Positions 1 through 7,424 of a stretch of DNA of 22,357 nucleotides are shown here, piece after piece. Every line of letters begins with the position of its first letter. Positions within the stretch are counted from its first letter, which is position 1. The notes beneath the pieces are model-generated. The model worked only from the letters and a program-made list of their open reading frames with translations. It did no database searches and had not been told where the DNA came from. A program made the translations under genes and the position numbers. Source of the DNA: Actinomycetota bacterium (GTDB taxonomy: Bacteria; Actinomycetota; Humimicrobiia; Humimicrobiales; Humimicrobiaceae); contig SOKC01000010.1 of assembly GCA_004376325.1 (NCBI GenBank), positions 1-22,357 of the forward strand. Direction: 5' to 3'.

Positions 1-168
1 CCTGCACTGACTACTATAGAGTTAGAAAGATACAGAATAGGTAAAACTGCAATGGAACTACTGCTCAATAGAATTAAAGATAAAAAGTTGTCCAGACAGA
101 CAAGAATTTTTAAGACAAAACTGGTTGTGAGGGAGAGCACAGCGAAAAGTAGAGAAAATAATAGGTAA
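1..168 (+). CDS. LacI-family transcriptional regulator, C-terminal end (partial)
   Basis: Only the last 55 codons are inside the window, in frame from base 1 to a TAA at 166-168. The peptide begins PALTTIELERYRIGKTAMEL and continues through KLVVRESTA. This matches the C-terminal end of LacI/GalR repressors, where 'P-x-L-T-T-I' is followed by '[MI]G..A.ELLL..I' and then 'P-x-L-V-x-R-x-S-[TC]'. In the family this part belongs to the sugar-binding, periplasmic-binding-protein-like domain; the DNA-binding domain lies upstream of the window. Its position ahead of a sugar operon suggests a local regulator, but neither target nor ligand can be read here. The gene is short at the window edge only; nothing suggests it is broken. 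Confidence 0.8.
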   Translation, partial: PALTTIELERYRIGKTAMELLLNRIKDKKLSRQTRIFKTKLVVRESTAKSRENNR

Positions 169-493
169 AATAATTATGTAGAGTTTCGATAGATTTTATA
201 TTTTATTGTAGATAAATTTCTAATTTTAGGTTCTTAAAAATATAAATCACACAAAATTCAATTCCAGATTTTAAAAAAATTTCCAAAAATAGTACCAAAC
301 ACTTAAAATTAATATTATCACAAATACAGATATTTTAGGCACTCTAAAACCAAAAAATCGGCATAATTTTTACTCTTAAAACCTTGATTTGGAAAATAGC
401 CTATGGAAATTATTTTAAATTTATGCGGATTTAGGTGGTATTTTATCTAAAATAGGCAGAAGATGATTAATTGCTGAGTAAATAAAACTGGCG

Positions 494-522
494 TTGACAA
501 ACAATAATTAGTTAGTTAAAAT
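494..522 (+). promoter_or_regulatory. Promoter P1 of the isomerase/ribulokinase operon
   Basis: A perfect -35 hexamer TTGACA (494-499) is followed by exactly 17 bases and a -10 hexamer TAAAAT (517-522), a one-mismatch match to TATAAT. It faces the isomerase gene at 724. The same hexamers with the same spacing recur upstream of the ABC transporter at 6054-6082. Confidence 0.8.
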
Positions 523-529
523 GACTAAC
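511..529 (+). promoter_or_regulatory. Palindromic operator over the P1 -10 box, probably for the ROK repressor
   Basis: GTTAGT (511-516), a 7-base spacer containing the -10 box, and ACTAAC (524-529) form a perfect 6-bp inverted repeat. A protein bound here would block RNA polymerase. A 16-of-19 match sits in the same place in promoter P2. XylR-type ROK repressors recognise TTAGTTT-like half-sites, and a ROK gene lies within the operon, so the ROK protein is the best candidate (inference). Confidence 0.65.
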
Positions 530-723
530 ATATATATTTATCACAGTATGTTTATTAATTTATTTAATAAAAGGCAGTAGGTTGATAATAATTGTTAAAT
601 AAGTAGACTACTAAACGATTTCTTTGCTTTCTGGAATGAGTTGGGGGGTACTGGAATTATTCTGTATAATTAATTAGAAGTGTAAAATTAAAAAAAATTA
701 AAACTATGTAAGAAAGGTTTGAT

Positions 724-2115
724 ATGGTAAGAATAGGCTTTGTTCCATCCCACAGGTCACCATTTAATAAAGAATGGGCAATTGATATGAGAGATAGAAC
801 AATTAGCTCAATAGAAAGGAATATAAAAGAAATTGAGTTAATATATCCTGATAAAAAGTTAACAGATGGTGGACTGATTACTTTTAAAGAAGATTCAGAA
901 AAGGTTATAAAATTATTTAAAGAAAGAGATATCCAGGGCCTGCTTATAGGTATGATGACTTTTGGTGAGGAGATACCAAATCTTTTGATTGCAGAGGCTT
1001 TTGGCGGTCTTCCAATTCAGGTTTTTGCTACCAAGGAAGGACCATTTACTGAGGATGGAAATAGAAAGTCAGATTCATTCTGCGGCACCATCTCTACAGC
1101 ATCAGGACTGATAAGAAGGAAAATAAAATTTGATTTTTCGGGGATTTATTTTCCTGAAGAAGAGGAATTCATATCTGATGTAAGGAGGTTTTCTAAAGCA
1201 GTGCTTGCCAGTGCTAATTTTATAGGTATGAAGGTAGGAGCACTTGGCCCAAGGCCTGCCCCTTTTGAGACCTGTGCTATAAATGAGGTGGATCTAATAG
1301 AAAAGTTTAGGGTTAAAGTTGTGCCCTTTACATTGCTTAAGCTAAAGGCAGATATAGAGAATGTAAAAGAGGAAGACATAAAAGAAATAACAAATGAGAT
1401 AAAAAAATCTTATGACTGCAAGCTTGTAAATGAAAAGATAATCTCTAAAATTGCAAAACTTGAATATGTGCTTAAAAAATATGCAGTAGAAGAAAATCTT
1501 TCCGGTTTTGCAATACAGTGCTGGACAGCAATGCAGGAAGAGATAGGGGTATCTCCATGTCTTAGTATGGGAAGGCTGACTGACAGTGGGATAATGTGTG
1601 CATGCGAAGTTGATATTTATGGTGCAATTACTATGGCAGTACAGCACCTTTTAACCTTTAGGCAGGATGTGCCCCATTTTATTGACTGGACTATACAGAA
1701 CCAGGAGAATGAAAACATGCTTTTAGCATGGCACTGTGGGAATGCTCCCATAAGTCTGAAATGCAAATCATGCATGCCTCAGATTAATACCCATTCTGTG
1801 CTGGGTTGGCAGATTGGCTATGATAAAAGCTATGGAACAGCAGAATTTCAATTGAAGGAAGGACTTGTAACCATAAACAGGCTTGTAGAGATAGATGGCA
1901 AATTTAAGATGCTTTCCACAACCGGAGAGGCAGTACCTGATAATAGGACACTTAGAGGTTCCTGGAAATGGATTAAAGTAAATGATTTAAAAGCACTTTA
2001 CAGGACTATAATTGAAGAAGGCTTTGTACATCATGCCAGTATGATTTTCGGAGATCTTAGAAAAGAAATGAATACTTTCTGTAAATTTACTGGTATAGAT
2101 GTTGTAGAAGTCTGA
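724..2115 (+). CDS. L-fucose isomerase-like sugar isomerase (possible L-arabinose isomerase)
   Basis: The 463-residue protein resembles the L-fucose/L-arabinose isomerase fold group (COG2407-like). These enzymes interconvert aldoses and ketoses in the cytoplasm using a bound divalent metal. The visible signature is CEVDIYGAIT (residues 294-303), with Glu295 and Asp297 as likely metal ligands, and WHCGNAP (336-342) with His337 as a further candidate ligand. The ATG at 724 has a Shine-Dalgarno GAAAGG six bases upstream. No classical AraA is in the window, but AraB- and AraD-type enzymes follow in the same direction, so the likely reaction is L-arabinose to L-ribulose. That substrate is inferred from context. 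L-fucose or another aldose, or a related non-isomerase role, cannot be excluded. The gene is intact and of ordinary length for the group. Confidence 0.75.
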   Translation: MVRIGFVPSHRSPFNKEWAIDMRDRTISSIERNIKEIELIYPDKKLTDGGLITFKEDSEKVIKLFKERDIQGLLIGMMTFGEEIPNLLIAEAFGGLPIQVFATKEGPFTEDGNRKSDSFCGTISTASGLIRRKIKFDFSGIYFPEEEEFISDVRRFSKAVLASANFIGMKVGALGPRPAPFETCAINEVDLIEKFRVKVVPFTLLKLKADIENVKEEDIKEITNEIKKSYDCKLVNEKIISKIAKLEYVLKKYAVEENLSGFAIQCWTAMQEEIGVSPCLSMGRLTDSGIMCACEVDIYGAITMAVQHLLTFRQDVPHFIDWTIQNQENENMLLAWHCGNAPISLKCKSCMPQINTHSVLGWQIGYDKSYGTAEFQLKEGLVTINRLVEIDGKFKMLSTTGEAVPDNRTLRGSWKWIKVNDLKALYRTIIEEGFVHHASMIFGDLRKEMNTFCKFTGIDVVEV

Positions 2116-2148
2116 CTTTTTAAATTATAATGGTAAATTATATTTTAA

Positions 2149-2157
2149 TGCTATAAT
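2149..2157 (+). promoter_or_regulatory. Extended -10 promoter directly in front of the ROK gene
   Basis: TGCTATAAT is an extended -10 element (TG-N-TATAAT). It ends eight bases before the GTG start at 2166. There is no clear -35 box and no Shine-Dalgarno between it and the start. Transcription would begin at about 2164-2166, giving a leaderless or nearly leaderless mRNA. Confidence 0.4.
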
Positions 2158-2165
2158 TATTTATC

Positions 2166-3419
2166 GTGGTTTACAGAAAAGAAAGCAAAAATATCTCATT
2201 AAAAGAAATAAATAAGAAAAATATACTTAAGATAGTTATAGAGATGAGTCCTGTCTCCCGGATTGACATATCCAAACAGCTCAAAATCAGCCGTCCTACT
2301 ACTTCTGCTTATATCGGTGATCTTATTAAAGATGGTCTCATAGAAGAGGTTGGTAAAGCTGATTCCACTCCTTCTGGTGGTAAAAAAGCAGTGCTTCTTC
2401 AGTTTAACAGCAAAGCGGGCTATATATTAGGAGTGATGATAGGAGTAAAAACTATTAGAATCGCCCTGACTGATCTGGGGTCAAACATAATGGAAATAAT
2501 AAAGATTCCCACTGAAGAGTGGCTTGGACCGGATGCAGTTATAGATAAACTGATAAAGAATCTGAAGAAGATTGTAAGGATATCTGAAGTTAATAAAGAA
2601 GAAATAATAGGCATCGGCATAGGGGCTACTGGCCTGGTTGACAGCAAAATTGGTTTGGTTATTTTCTCACCCAATTTGGACGGATGGAACAATATAAAGC
2701 TTAAGGAGATTGTAGAAGAAAAAATCGGGCTTCCTATTTTTATTGAAAATGAATGCCGGGTTCAGGCAATTGCAGAGAAAAAATATGGGCTTGCTAAGGG
2801 TGTTAAGAATTTTGTTTGTGTTGAGACCGGGATTGGTATAGGTACTGGTGTGTTTATAGATAATAAGCTTATGGTCGGAGATAAAGGAATGGCCGGAGAG
2901 GTTGGCCATATAATAACCAATCTTGCTGGAAACAGAATATGCCACTGTGGAAATATAGGGTGTCTTGAAACTTTATGTTCAGTCAATTCTCTTATAGATG
3001 ATATTATGGCTGATATTAAAAAAAGTGAAAGATTTTCTGATTATGGCAGCAGCAGGCTTAAAACTGAGGATTTATATAGGCTTTATGAACAGGGTGATGA
3101 GATAGTTACCAGAAATGTAGAGAAAAATGCTGAATATATGGGTATAGGAATCTCCAATGCGATTAAAATGTTTAGCCCGGAACTTATTATAATTCACGGA
3201 GAAATTATTAAATTTGGTAAGAATTATTTAAATAAAGTTAAAGAATCAGTTTCTAAAAATACTTTTCCAAAGGTTAAAGATAATTATAATATCCAATTTT
3301 CAAAATTGGGAGAGAATGTCGGGTTGATAGGTGCTACCTCTATTGTTTTTAATAATATTTTCGATCTGGATAATTTAAATGTTGCAGGTCAGTATATTAT
3401 AAAAAAGATAATAAACTAG
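2166..3419 (+). CDS. ROK-family transcriptional repressor (XylR/NagC type)
   Basis: The 417-residue protein has an N-terminal winged helix-turn-helix (about residues 18-66; SRIDISKQLKISRPTTSAYI is the recognition region) followed by a ROK sugar-kinase-like domain. The ROK zinc motif is complete: His248 in GEVGHII, then CHCGNIGCLE with Cys259, Cys261 and Cys266. Repressors of this type bind operators near sugar genes and release on binding a sugar or sugar phosphate. It sits between the isomerase and ribulokinase genes, so it probably controls this locus through the palindromes at 511-529 and 6071-6089. The GTG start is not preceded by a Shine-Dalgarno but fits the family N-terminus, in which a '(L)KEINKKNIL' helix precedes the HTH. 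The inducer is unknown; an L-arabinose pathway sugar is the natural guess. Confidence 0.88.
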   Translation: MVYRKESKNISLKEINKKNILKIVIEMSPVSRIDISKQLKISRPTTSAYIGDLIKDGLIEEVGKADSTPSGGKKAVLLQFNSKAGYILGVMIGVKTIRIALTDLGSNIMEIIKIPTEEWLGPDAVIDKLIKNLKKIVRISEVNKEEIIGIGIGATGLVDSKIGLVIFSPNLDGWNNIKLKEIVEEKIGLPIFIENECRVQAIAEKKYGLAKGVKNFVCVETGIGIGTGVFIDNKLMVGDKGMAGEVGHIITNLAGNRICHCGNIGCLETLCSVNSLIDDIMADIKKSERFSDYGSSRLKTEDLYRLYEQGDEIVTRNVEKNAEYMGIGISNAIKMFSPELIIIHGEIIKFGKNYLNKVKESVSKNTFPKVKDNYNIQFSKLGENVGLIGATSIVFNNIFDLDNLNVAGQYIIKKIIN

Positions 3420-3463
3420 AGTTAAGCTTAGATGATAATAAATGTCTTAAGAAAGAATATAAT

Positions 3464-5125
3464 ATGGGTAAGTTTAAATATGTAATAGGCATGGATTTCG
3501 GGACCGATTCCGTGCGCACAATTATTGTGAATGCCTCAAACGGCGAGGAAATATCATCCCATGTATCTTATTTTAAAAGATGGGCAGAGGGCAGGTACTG
3601 CAGTCCTGCTAAAAACCAGTTCCGGCAGCATCCCCTGGATCATATCGAATCACTTGAAGAATCAATAATAGGTGTATTAAAAAAGGCTCCTACAGGCACA
3701 AAAGATAATATAATAGGAATAGGAGTGGATACAACCGGCTCTACTGCTGGACCAGTAGATAAAAATGGTACAGTGTTAGCTTTAAAAGAAGAGTTTTATG
3801 ACAATCCTAATGCTATGTTTGTAATGTGGAAGGATCATACTCCAGTAGAAGAAGCAGAATTAATAAATAAGGTAGCTAAATCCTGGGGAGGGGAAGATTA
3901 TACCAAATATGAAGGAGAAGTGTATTCTTCTGAATGGTTCTGGTCAAAAATCCTTCACATACTAATAGAAGATAGTAAGGTAAGAGAGGCTGCCTTCTCC
4001 TGGATAGAGCATGCAGACTGGATACCTGCTGTACTTACCGGTAACACAGATCCACTGAAGCTAAAGCGAAGCAGATGTGCAGCAGGACATAAGGCAATGT
4101 GGCATGCTTCCTGGGGCGGCTTGCCTCCGGAAGAGTTCTTGACCAGGGTATCGTCTCTGCTATCTGGCCTAAGAGATAGATTGTATACTGAAACTTATGC
4201 TTCAGATAACGCTGCTGGGGGAATATCTGCTGAGTGGGCAGCGAGACTCGGCTTAAAAGAAGGTATCCCCGTATCTGTGGGAGCCTACGATGCCCATATG
4301 GGAGCAGTAGGGGCGGAAATCAGCCCAGGAACTTTTGTAAAAATAATCGGTACTTCCTGCTGTGATGTGGCAGTAAGCCCTAAAGATGAAATTGGAGAAA
4401 AACTGGTGGCTGGTATATGCGGGCAGGTTGATGGTTCTGTAATACCGGGTATGATAGGATTGGAAGCCGGACAATCTGCTTATGGAGATGTTTATGCCTG
4501 GTTTCGTGATCTACTTTCCTGGCCACTGGAAAATCTACTTTCCAGTGCTCTAAATAAAAAGGAAATAGATAAAGTAGTTGATTTGATTATTCCTGGACTT
4601 ACTGAGGAAGCCTACAGGATAAATCCCGGAGAAAGTAGTTTAATTGCACTGGACTGGCTAAACGGAAGAAGAACCCCCTATGCAGACCAGAAGCTTAAGG
4701 GAGCAATTTTAGGTGTGACTCTGGGAACTGATGCTCCTAAGTTGTTCAGAGCACTGGTTGAGGCAACTTCTTTTGGAGCAAAAGCTATAGTAGAAAGGTT
4801 TTCACAGGAAAATATTATCATAAATCAAGTAGTGGCTATTGGAGGAATACCTAAAAAATCACCATTAGTTATGCAGATACTATCTGATGTGCTGAATATG
4901 CCAGTAAAGGTGGCAAGATCGGAGCAGGCAGTAGCACTGGGGGCTGCCATGTTTGGAGCAGTGGTAGCCGGTATATATAAATCAGTAGAGGAAGCCCAGA
5001 AAAATATGGGATCGGGATTTGAGGCTACTTATTATCCGGATAAGGAAAATGCCTCTATTTATAATGCTCTGTATGCCAGATACAGAAAGTTAGGAAATAT
5101 GCTGGAGGATGAATTAAGAAAGTGA
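3464..5125 (+). CDS. araB: Ribulokinase, FGGY carbohydrate kinase family
   Basis: The 553-residue protein has the length and layout of AraB. It phosphorylates L-ribulose with ATP to give L-ribulose 5-phosphate in the cytoplasm. The N-terminal phosphate-binding segment is GMDFGTDSVRT (residues 9-19). The AraB-like GVDTTGSTAGPVD follows near residue 90, then the FGGY C-terminal ATP-site segment GGIPKKSPLVMQILSDVL near residue 460. The FGGY signature runs from 'GVDTTGST', which is typical of ribulokinases rather than xylulokinases or glycerol kinases. The ATG at 3464 has an AAGAAAG Shine-Dalgarno at about 3449-3455. Its stop codon overlaps the GTG start of the epimerase gene (GTGA, 5122-5125), so the two are translationally coupled. 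Confidence 0.92.
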   Translation: MGKFKYVIGMDFGTDSVRTIIVNASNGEEISSHVSYFKRWAEGRYCSPAKNQFRQHPLDHIESLEESIIGVLKKAPTGTKDNIIGIGVDTTGSTAGPVDKNGTVLALKEEFYDNPNAMFVMWKDHTPVEEAELINKVAKSWGGEDYTKYEGEVYSSEWFWSKILHILIEDSKVREAAFSWIEHADWIPAVLTGNTDPLKLKRSRCAAGHKAMWHASWGGLPPEEFLTRVSSLLSGLRDRLYTETYASDNAAGGISAEWAARLGLKEGIPVSVGAYDAHMGAVGAEISPGTFVKIIGTSCCDVAVSPKDEIGEKLVAGICGQVDGSVIPGMIGLEAGQSAYGDVYAWFRDLLSWPLENLLSSALNKKEIDKVVDLIIPGLTEEAYRINPGESSLIALDWLNGRRTPYADQKLKGAILGVTLGTDAPKLFRALVEATSFGAKAIVERFSQENIIINQVVAIGGIPKKSPLVMQILSDVLNMPVKVARSEQAVALGAAMFGAVVAGIYKSVEEAQKNMGSGFEATYYPDKENASIYNALYARYRKLGNMLEDELRK

Positions 5126-5838
5126 GTCTTTCAAAGCTAAGAGAAGAAGTATATAAGGCAAATATAAGGCTTTACCAAAGCGGTTTGGTTATCTCTACCT
5201 TTGGGAATGTGTCTGGGATTGATAGGAGCAAATCCCTGGTTGCTATTAAACCCAGTGGAGTTCCGTATAAAAAACTAACTCCTAAAGATATAGTATTAGT
5301 AGATCTTGAGGGAAAAAAAGTGGAAGGAAAGCTAAACCCTTCCTCGGATACTAAAACCCACCTGGAGCTTTACAGAGCCTTTTCTGATATTGGAGGAGTA
5401 GCCCATGCTCACTCAAACTATGCCACCGCCTGGGCCCAGGCCAGAAAAGCCATACCATGCTTGGGTACCACGCATGCTGATTATTTCTATGGAGAGGTAC
5501 CATGTACCAGGGTTATAAGTAATAGTTGTATATTAAAAGATTATGAACTTGAAACTGGAAAGCTAATTGTAGATACCTTTAAATCTAAAGATTACCATTA
5601 TATGAAAGCAGTACTGGTTGCATGCCACGGGCCGTTTAGTTGGGGAGAGGATGCAGAAGAGGCTGTAGAGGTCAGCATTGCCTTAGAAGAAATTGCAAAA
5701 ACTGCACTTTATTCAATGGTAATTGACCCAGCCCTTGATAATATAAAAAAGAGCCTGCTTGATAAGCACTATTTAAGAAAACATGGAAAAGGAGCTTATT
5801 ATGGACAGAAAAAGGATAATAAGACTGGTCAATTATAA
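5122..5838 (+). CDS. araD: L-ribulose-5-phosphate 4-epimerase
   Basis: The 238-residue class II aldolase/epimerase converts L-ribulose 5-phosphate to D-xylulose 5-phosphate, which enters the pentose phosphate or phosphoketolase route. The zinc site is clear: Asp76 in NPSSDT, His95 and His97 in AHAHSN, and His169 in VACHGPFSWG. Asp120 in THADYFYG is the expected catalytic acid/base. These positions agree almost exactly with those of E. coli AraD. The start is GTG at 5122, in a four-base overlap with the ribulokinase stop. The protein is about seven residues longer than E. coli AraD at the C-terminus. Together with the upstream isomerase and kinase it completes the three-step L-arabinose pathway. 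Confidence 0.93.
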   Translation: MSLSKLREEVYKANIRLYQSGLVISTFGNVSGIDRSKSLVAIKPSGVPYKKLTPKDIVLVDLEGKKVEGKLNPSSDTKTHLELYRAFSDIGGVAHAHSNYATAWAQARKAIPCLGTTHADYFYGEVPCTRVISNSCILKDYELETGKLIVDTFKSKDYHYMKAVLVACHGPFSWGEDAEEAVEVSIALEEIAKTALYSMVIDPALDNIKKSLLDKHYLRKHGKGAYYGQKKDNKTGQL

Positions 5839-6053
5839 AAATATCAGTTGTTTTAGCTTAAGCTTTCCTCATATTCATGGTCTACAATCTGCCAGTATGA
5901 TAGTCAGAATATTATTTGTTTTTAAGGATAATTATGATATAATGAGTTTTGCGCAAGTGCTTGTATAAAAGCTGGTAAAATTATATTTGTTATAGCAATA
6001 TAAACATTATACAAGTCAAGATTATTGGTAATTTGTTTTAAAAAAGAAAATAG

Positions 6054-6082
6054 TTGACATACGATCTAATGTTAAGTAAAAT
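6054..6082 (+). promoter_or_regulatory. Promoter P2 of the ABC transporter/UroD/gal operon
   Basis: TTGACA (6054-6059), exactly 17 bases, then TAAAAT (6077-6082). These are the same hexamers and spacing as P1, which supports both promoters being real and co-regulated. It faces the sugar-binding lipoprotein gene at 6363. Confidence 0.8.
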
Positions 6083-6089
6083 AACTAAC
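6071..6089 (+). promoter_or_regulatory. Operator over the P2 -10 box, matching the P1 operator
   Basis: GTTAAGTAAAATAACTAAC differs from the P1 element GTTAGTTAAAATGACTAAC at only three of 19 positions. It occupies the identical place relative to the -35 and -10 boxes. The outer GTTA/TAAC arms remain paired while the inner arm bases are less symmetric, so it may bind more weakly than P1. Probable target of the ROK repressor. Confidence 0.6.
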
Positions 6090-6227
6090 TATCAAACCAT
6101 TAAAACATTTGTAAAAAATTTATCTGCTAAAGACCTGACTGGAAAAAATACAGATTGTATTCAGAGATATGAATATTTCCTAAAAAGAAAGAAAAGATTA
6201 GGAAAATAGATAAAGATACAAGGGGAT

Positions 6228-6276
6228 AAAGGAGGTGATTTTAATAAGTTGTAAGATGAGATTTGCAAAGATATAA
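6228..6276 (+). other. Orphan Shine-Dalgarno with a possible leader peptide
   Basis: AAAGGAGGTGA (6228-6238) is a near-perfect anti-16S match, stronger than the ribosome-binding site of the downstream lipoprotein gene. No ATG, GTG or TTG with a long frame follows at normal distance. The only short frame with suitable spacing starts at ATA 6244 and reads nine further codons to TAA at 6274-6276. A GTG at 6236, in the same frame, overlaps the Shine-Dalgarno itself. It could be a leader peptide, a standby ribosome site, or a remnant. Confidence 0.3.
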
Positions 6277-6362
6277 GATATGAAAATATTTTGCAGCAAA
6301 TCTCCCAATTAATTTTATTAAAAGTAACTAAAATGGTAAAACGAGAAAGGAGTGCAGGAAAA

Positions 6363-7421
6363 ATGAAAAAATCATTATTATGGGCAGTAGTGCTGGTATT
6401 AAGTATATCAATGGTTGCAGCTTTTTCATTTGCTGGATGCAAAGCAGCTGCAGAAGAAGAAGCAGCTGCAGAAGAAGAAGCAGTAGTAGCAGAAGAAGCC
6501 CCAGCAGGTAAACATTTTGAGGGCATAACCATATGGTTTTTCCCTGGAGGACCTGAAGGATGTCCATTTGCAAGTGTTGTATATAGAGGAGCAAAAGCTG
6601 CAGAAGAGGATTTAGGACCTGATGTAACTTATGTTTGGTCTGACTGGAATCCTGAGAAAATGATTTCACAGTTTAAGGAAGCTATTGCGGCAGCACCTGA
6701 TGGTATTGCTATTATGGGGCATCCCGGAGAAGACGCTTTTGCACCACTGGTAGATGAGGCCGAATCAAAAGGAATTATAGTAACCAGCCAGAATACAGAC
6801 CTTCCAAGCATTGAAGCAAAGTATGTTGCCAAAGGTTTTGGCTATGTTGGCCAGGGCTTGTACACTTCAGGTCTGGCATTAGGTAAAATGTGTGTACAGA
6901 AATGGGACCTAAAAGCAGGAGATGGAGCTTTGGTTTGGGGTCTGCTATCGCAAGAAACCCGTGGTTTGAGATCAAAAGGTTGTATAGATTCTCTGGAAGA
7001 GGCAGGACTGGTGGTTGATTATCTGGAAATTACTGATGAAATAAATGCGGATGCAACTCTGGGTGTTCCGGTGGCAACTGGATATGTATCTGCAAATCCA
7101 GATGTTAAATTAATAATAACTGACCACGGTGGGCTTACTTCAACAGTAGGTACATATGCTAAAGCGTCGAAACTAGAACCAGGTGATGTAAAGTTTGCAG
7201 GTTTTGATTTATCATCAGCTTCAGTTGATGCTATCAGATCTGGATACCTGGGGCTTATACTTGATCAGCAGCCGTACCTGCAGGGTTATTTACCCATTCT
7301 ACAGATTTGCCTGACCAAGACCTACCAATTTGCAGGTCTTCACATTGATACCGGCAGCGGCTTTGTAGATGAAAGCAATGTAGAGGCTTTAGCAAGCTTG
7401 GCAGAGGAAGGAATTAGATAA
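6363..7421 (+). CDS. Sugar ABC transporter substrate-binding lipoprotein
   Basis: The mature start is best placed at ATG 6363 (352 residues), not at the in-frame ATG at 6291. The 6363 start gives a proper signal peptide (MKKSLLWAVVLVLSISM onward) and has AAAGGAG at 6346-6352. A lipobox FAGC puts the lipidated cysteine at residue 26. An Ala/Glu repeat linker (about residues 27-46) follows, then a Peripla_BP_4/RbsB-like domain beginning ITIWFFPGGPEG. In the family such proteins bind a monosaccharide outside the membrane and deliver it to the permease. It is followed three bases later by the ATPase gene and then the permease. The substrate is not readable from sequence; L-arabinose or D-galactose are the contextual candidates. 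Confidence 0.88.
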   Translation: MKKSLLWAVVLVLSISMVAAFSFAGCKAAAEEEAAAEEEAVVAEEAPAGKHFEGITIWFFPGGPEGCPFASVVYRGAKAAEEDLGPDVTYVWSDWNPEKMISQFKEAIAAAPDGIAIMGHPGEDAFAPLVDEAESKGIIVTSQNTDLPSIEAKYVAKGFGYVGQGLYTSGLALGKMCVQKWDLKAGDGALVWGLLSQETRGLRSKGCIDSLEEAGLVVDYLEITDEINADATLGVPVATGYVSANPDVKLIITDHGGLTSTVGTYAKASKLEPGDVKFAGFDLSSASVDAIRSGYLGLILDQQPYLQGYLPILQICLTKTYQFAGLHIDTGSGFVDESNVEALASLAEEGIR

Positions 7422-7424
7422 CCA

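Larger units (their letters stand above)
169..723 (+). other. Long intergenic region and leader before the isomerase gene
   Basis: These 555 bases hold no convincing gene. They are very AT-rich. The main signal is a strong sigma-70-type promoter with an overlapping palindrome at 494-529. Transcription from it would leave a leader of about 190 bases. A weaker second promoter is possible: TTGGGG at 641-646, 18 bases, TATAAT at 665-670. A small inverted repeat, TATTTT/AAAATA, lies at 439-454. I see no recognisable riboswitch core. A Shine-Dalgarno GAAAGG at 712-717 sits six bases before the ATG at 724. Confidence 0.6.
5839..6362 (+). other. Intergenic region and leader before the sugar ABC transporter
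   Basis: These 524 bases carry no supported full-length gene. They contain a 10-bp palindrome AGCTTAAGCT at about 5857-5866. A 9-bp inverted repeat, CTTGTATAA (5960-5968) and TTATACAAG (6007-6015), lies around a 38-base spacer. Then come promoter P2 with its operator (6054-6089) and a leader of about 270 bases. Inside the leader is a near-perfect, apparently unused Shine-Dalgarno at 6228-6238. I see no clear terminator for the upstream operon. Confidence 0.55.

Noticed and set aside
439..454. TATTTT/AAAATA inverted repeat as an operator
   Set aside because: Six A/T-only pairs in a very AT-rich region are not significant, and it is not placed on a promoter element.
5783..5968. 61-codon frame overlapping the end of araD
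   Set aside because: It overlaps araD in another frame, has no recognisable protein features, and is followed by the promoter region.
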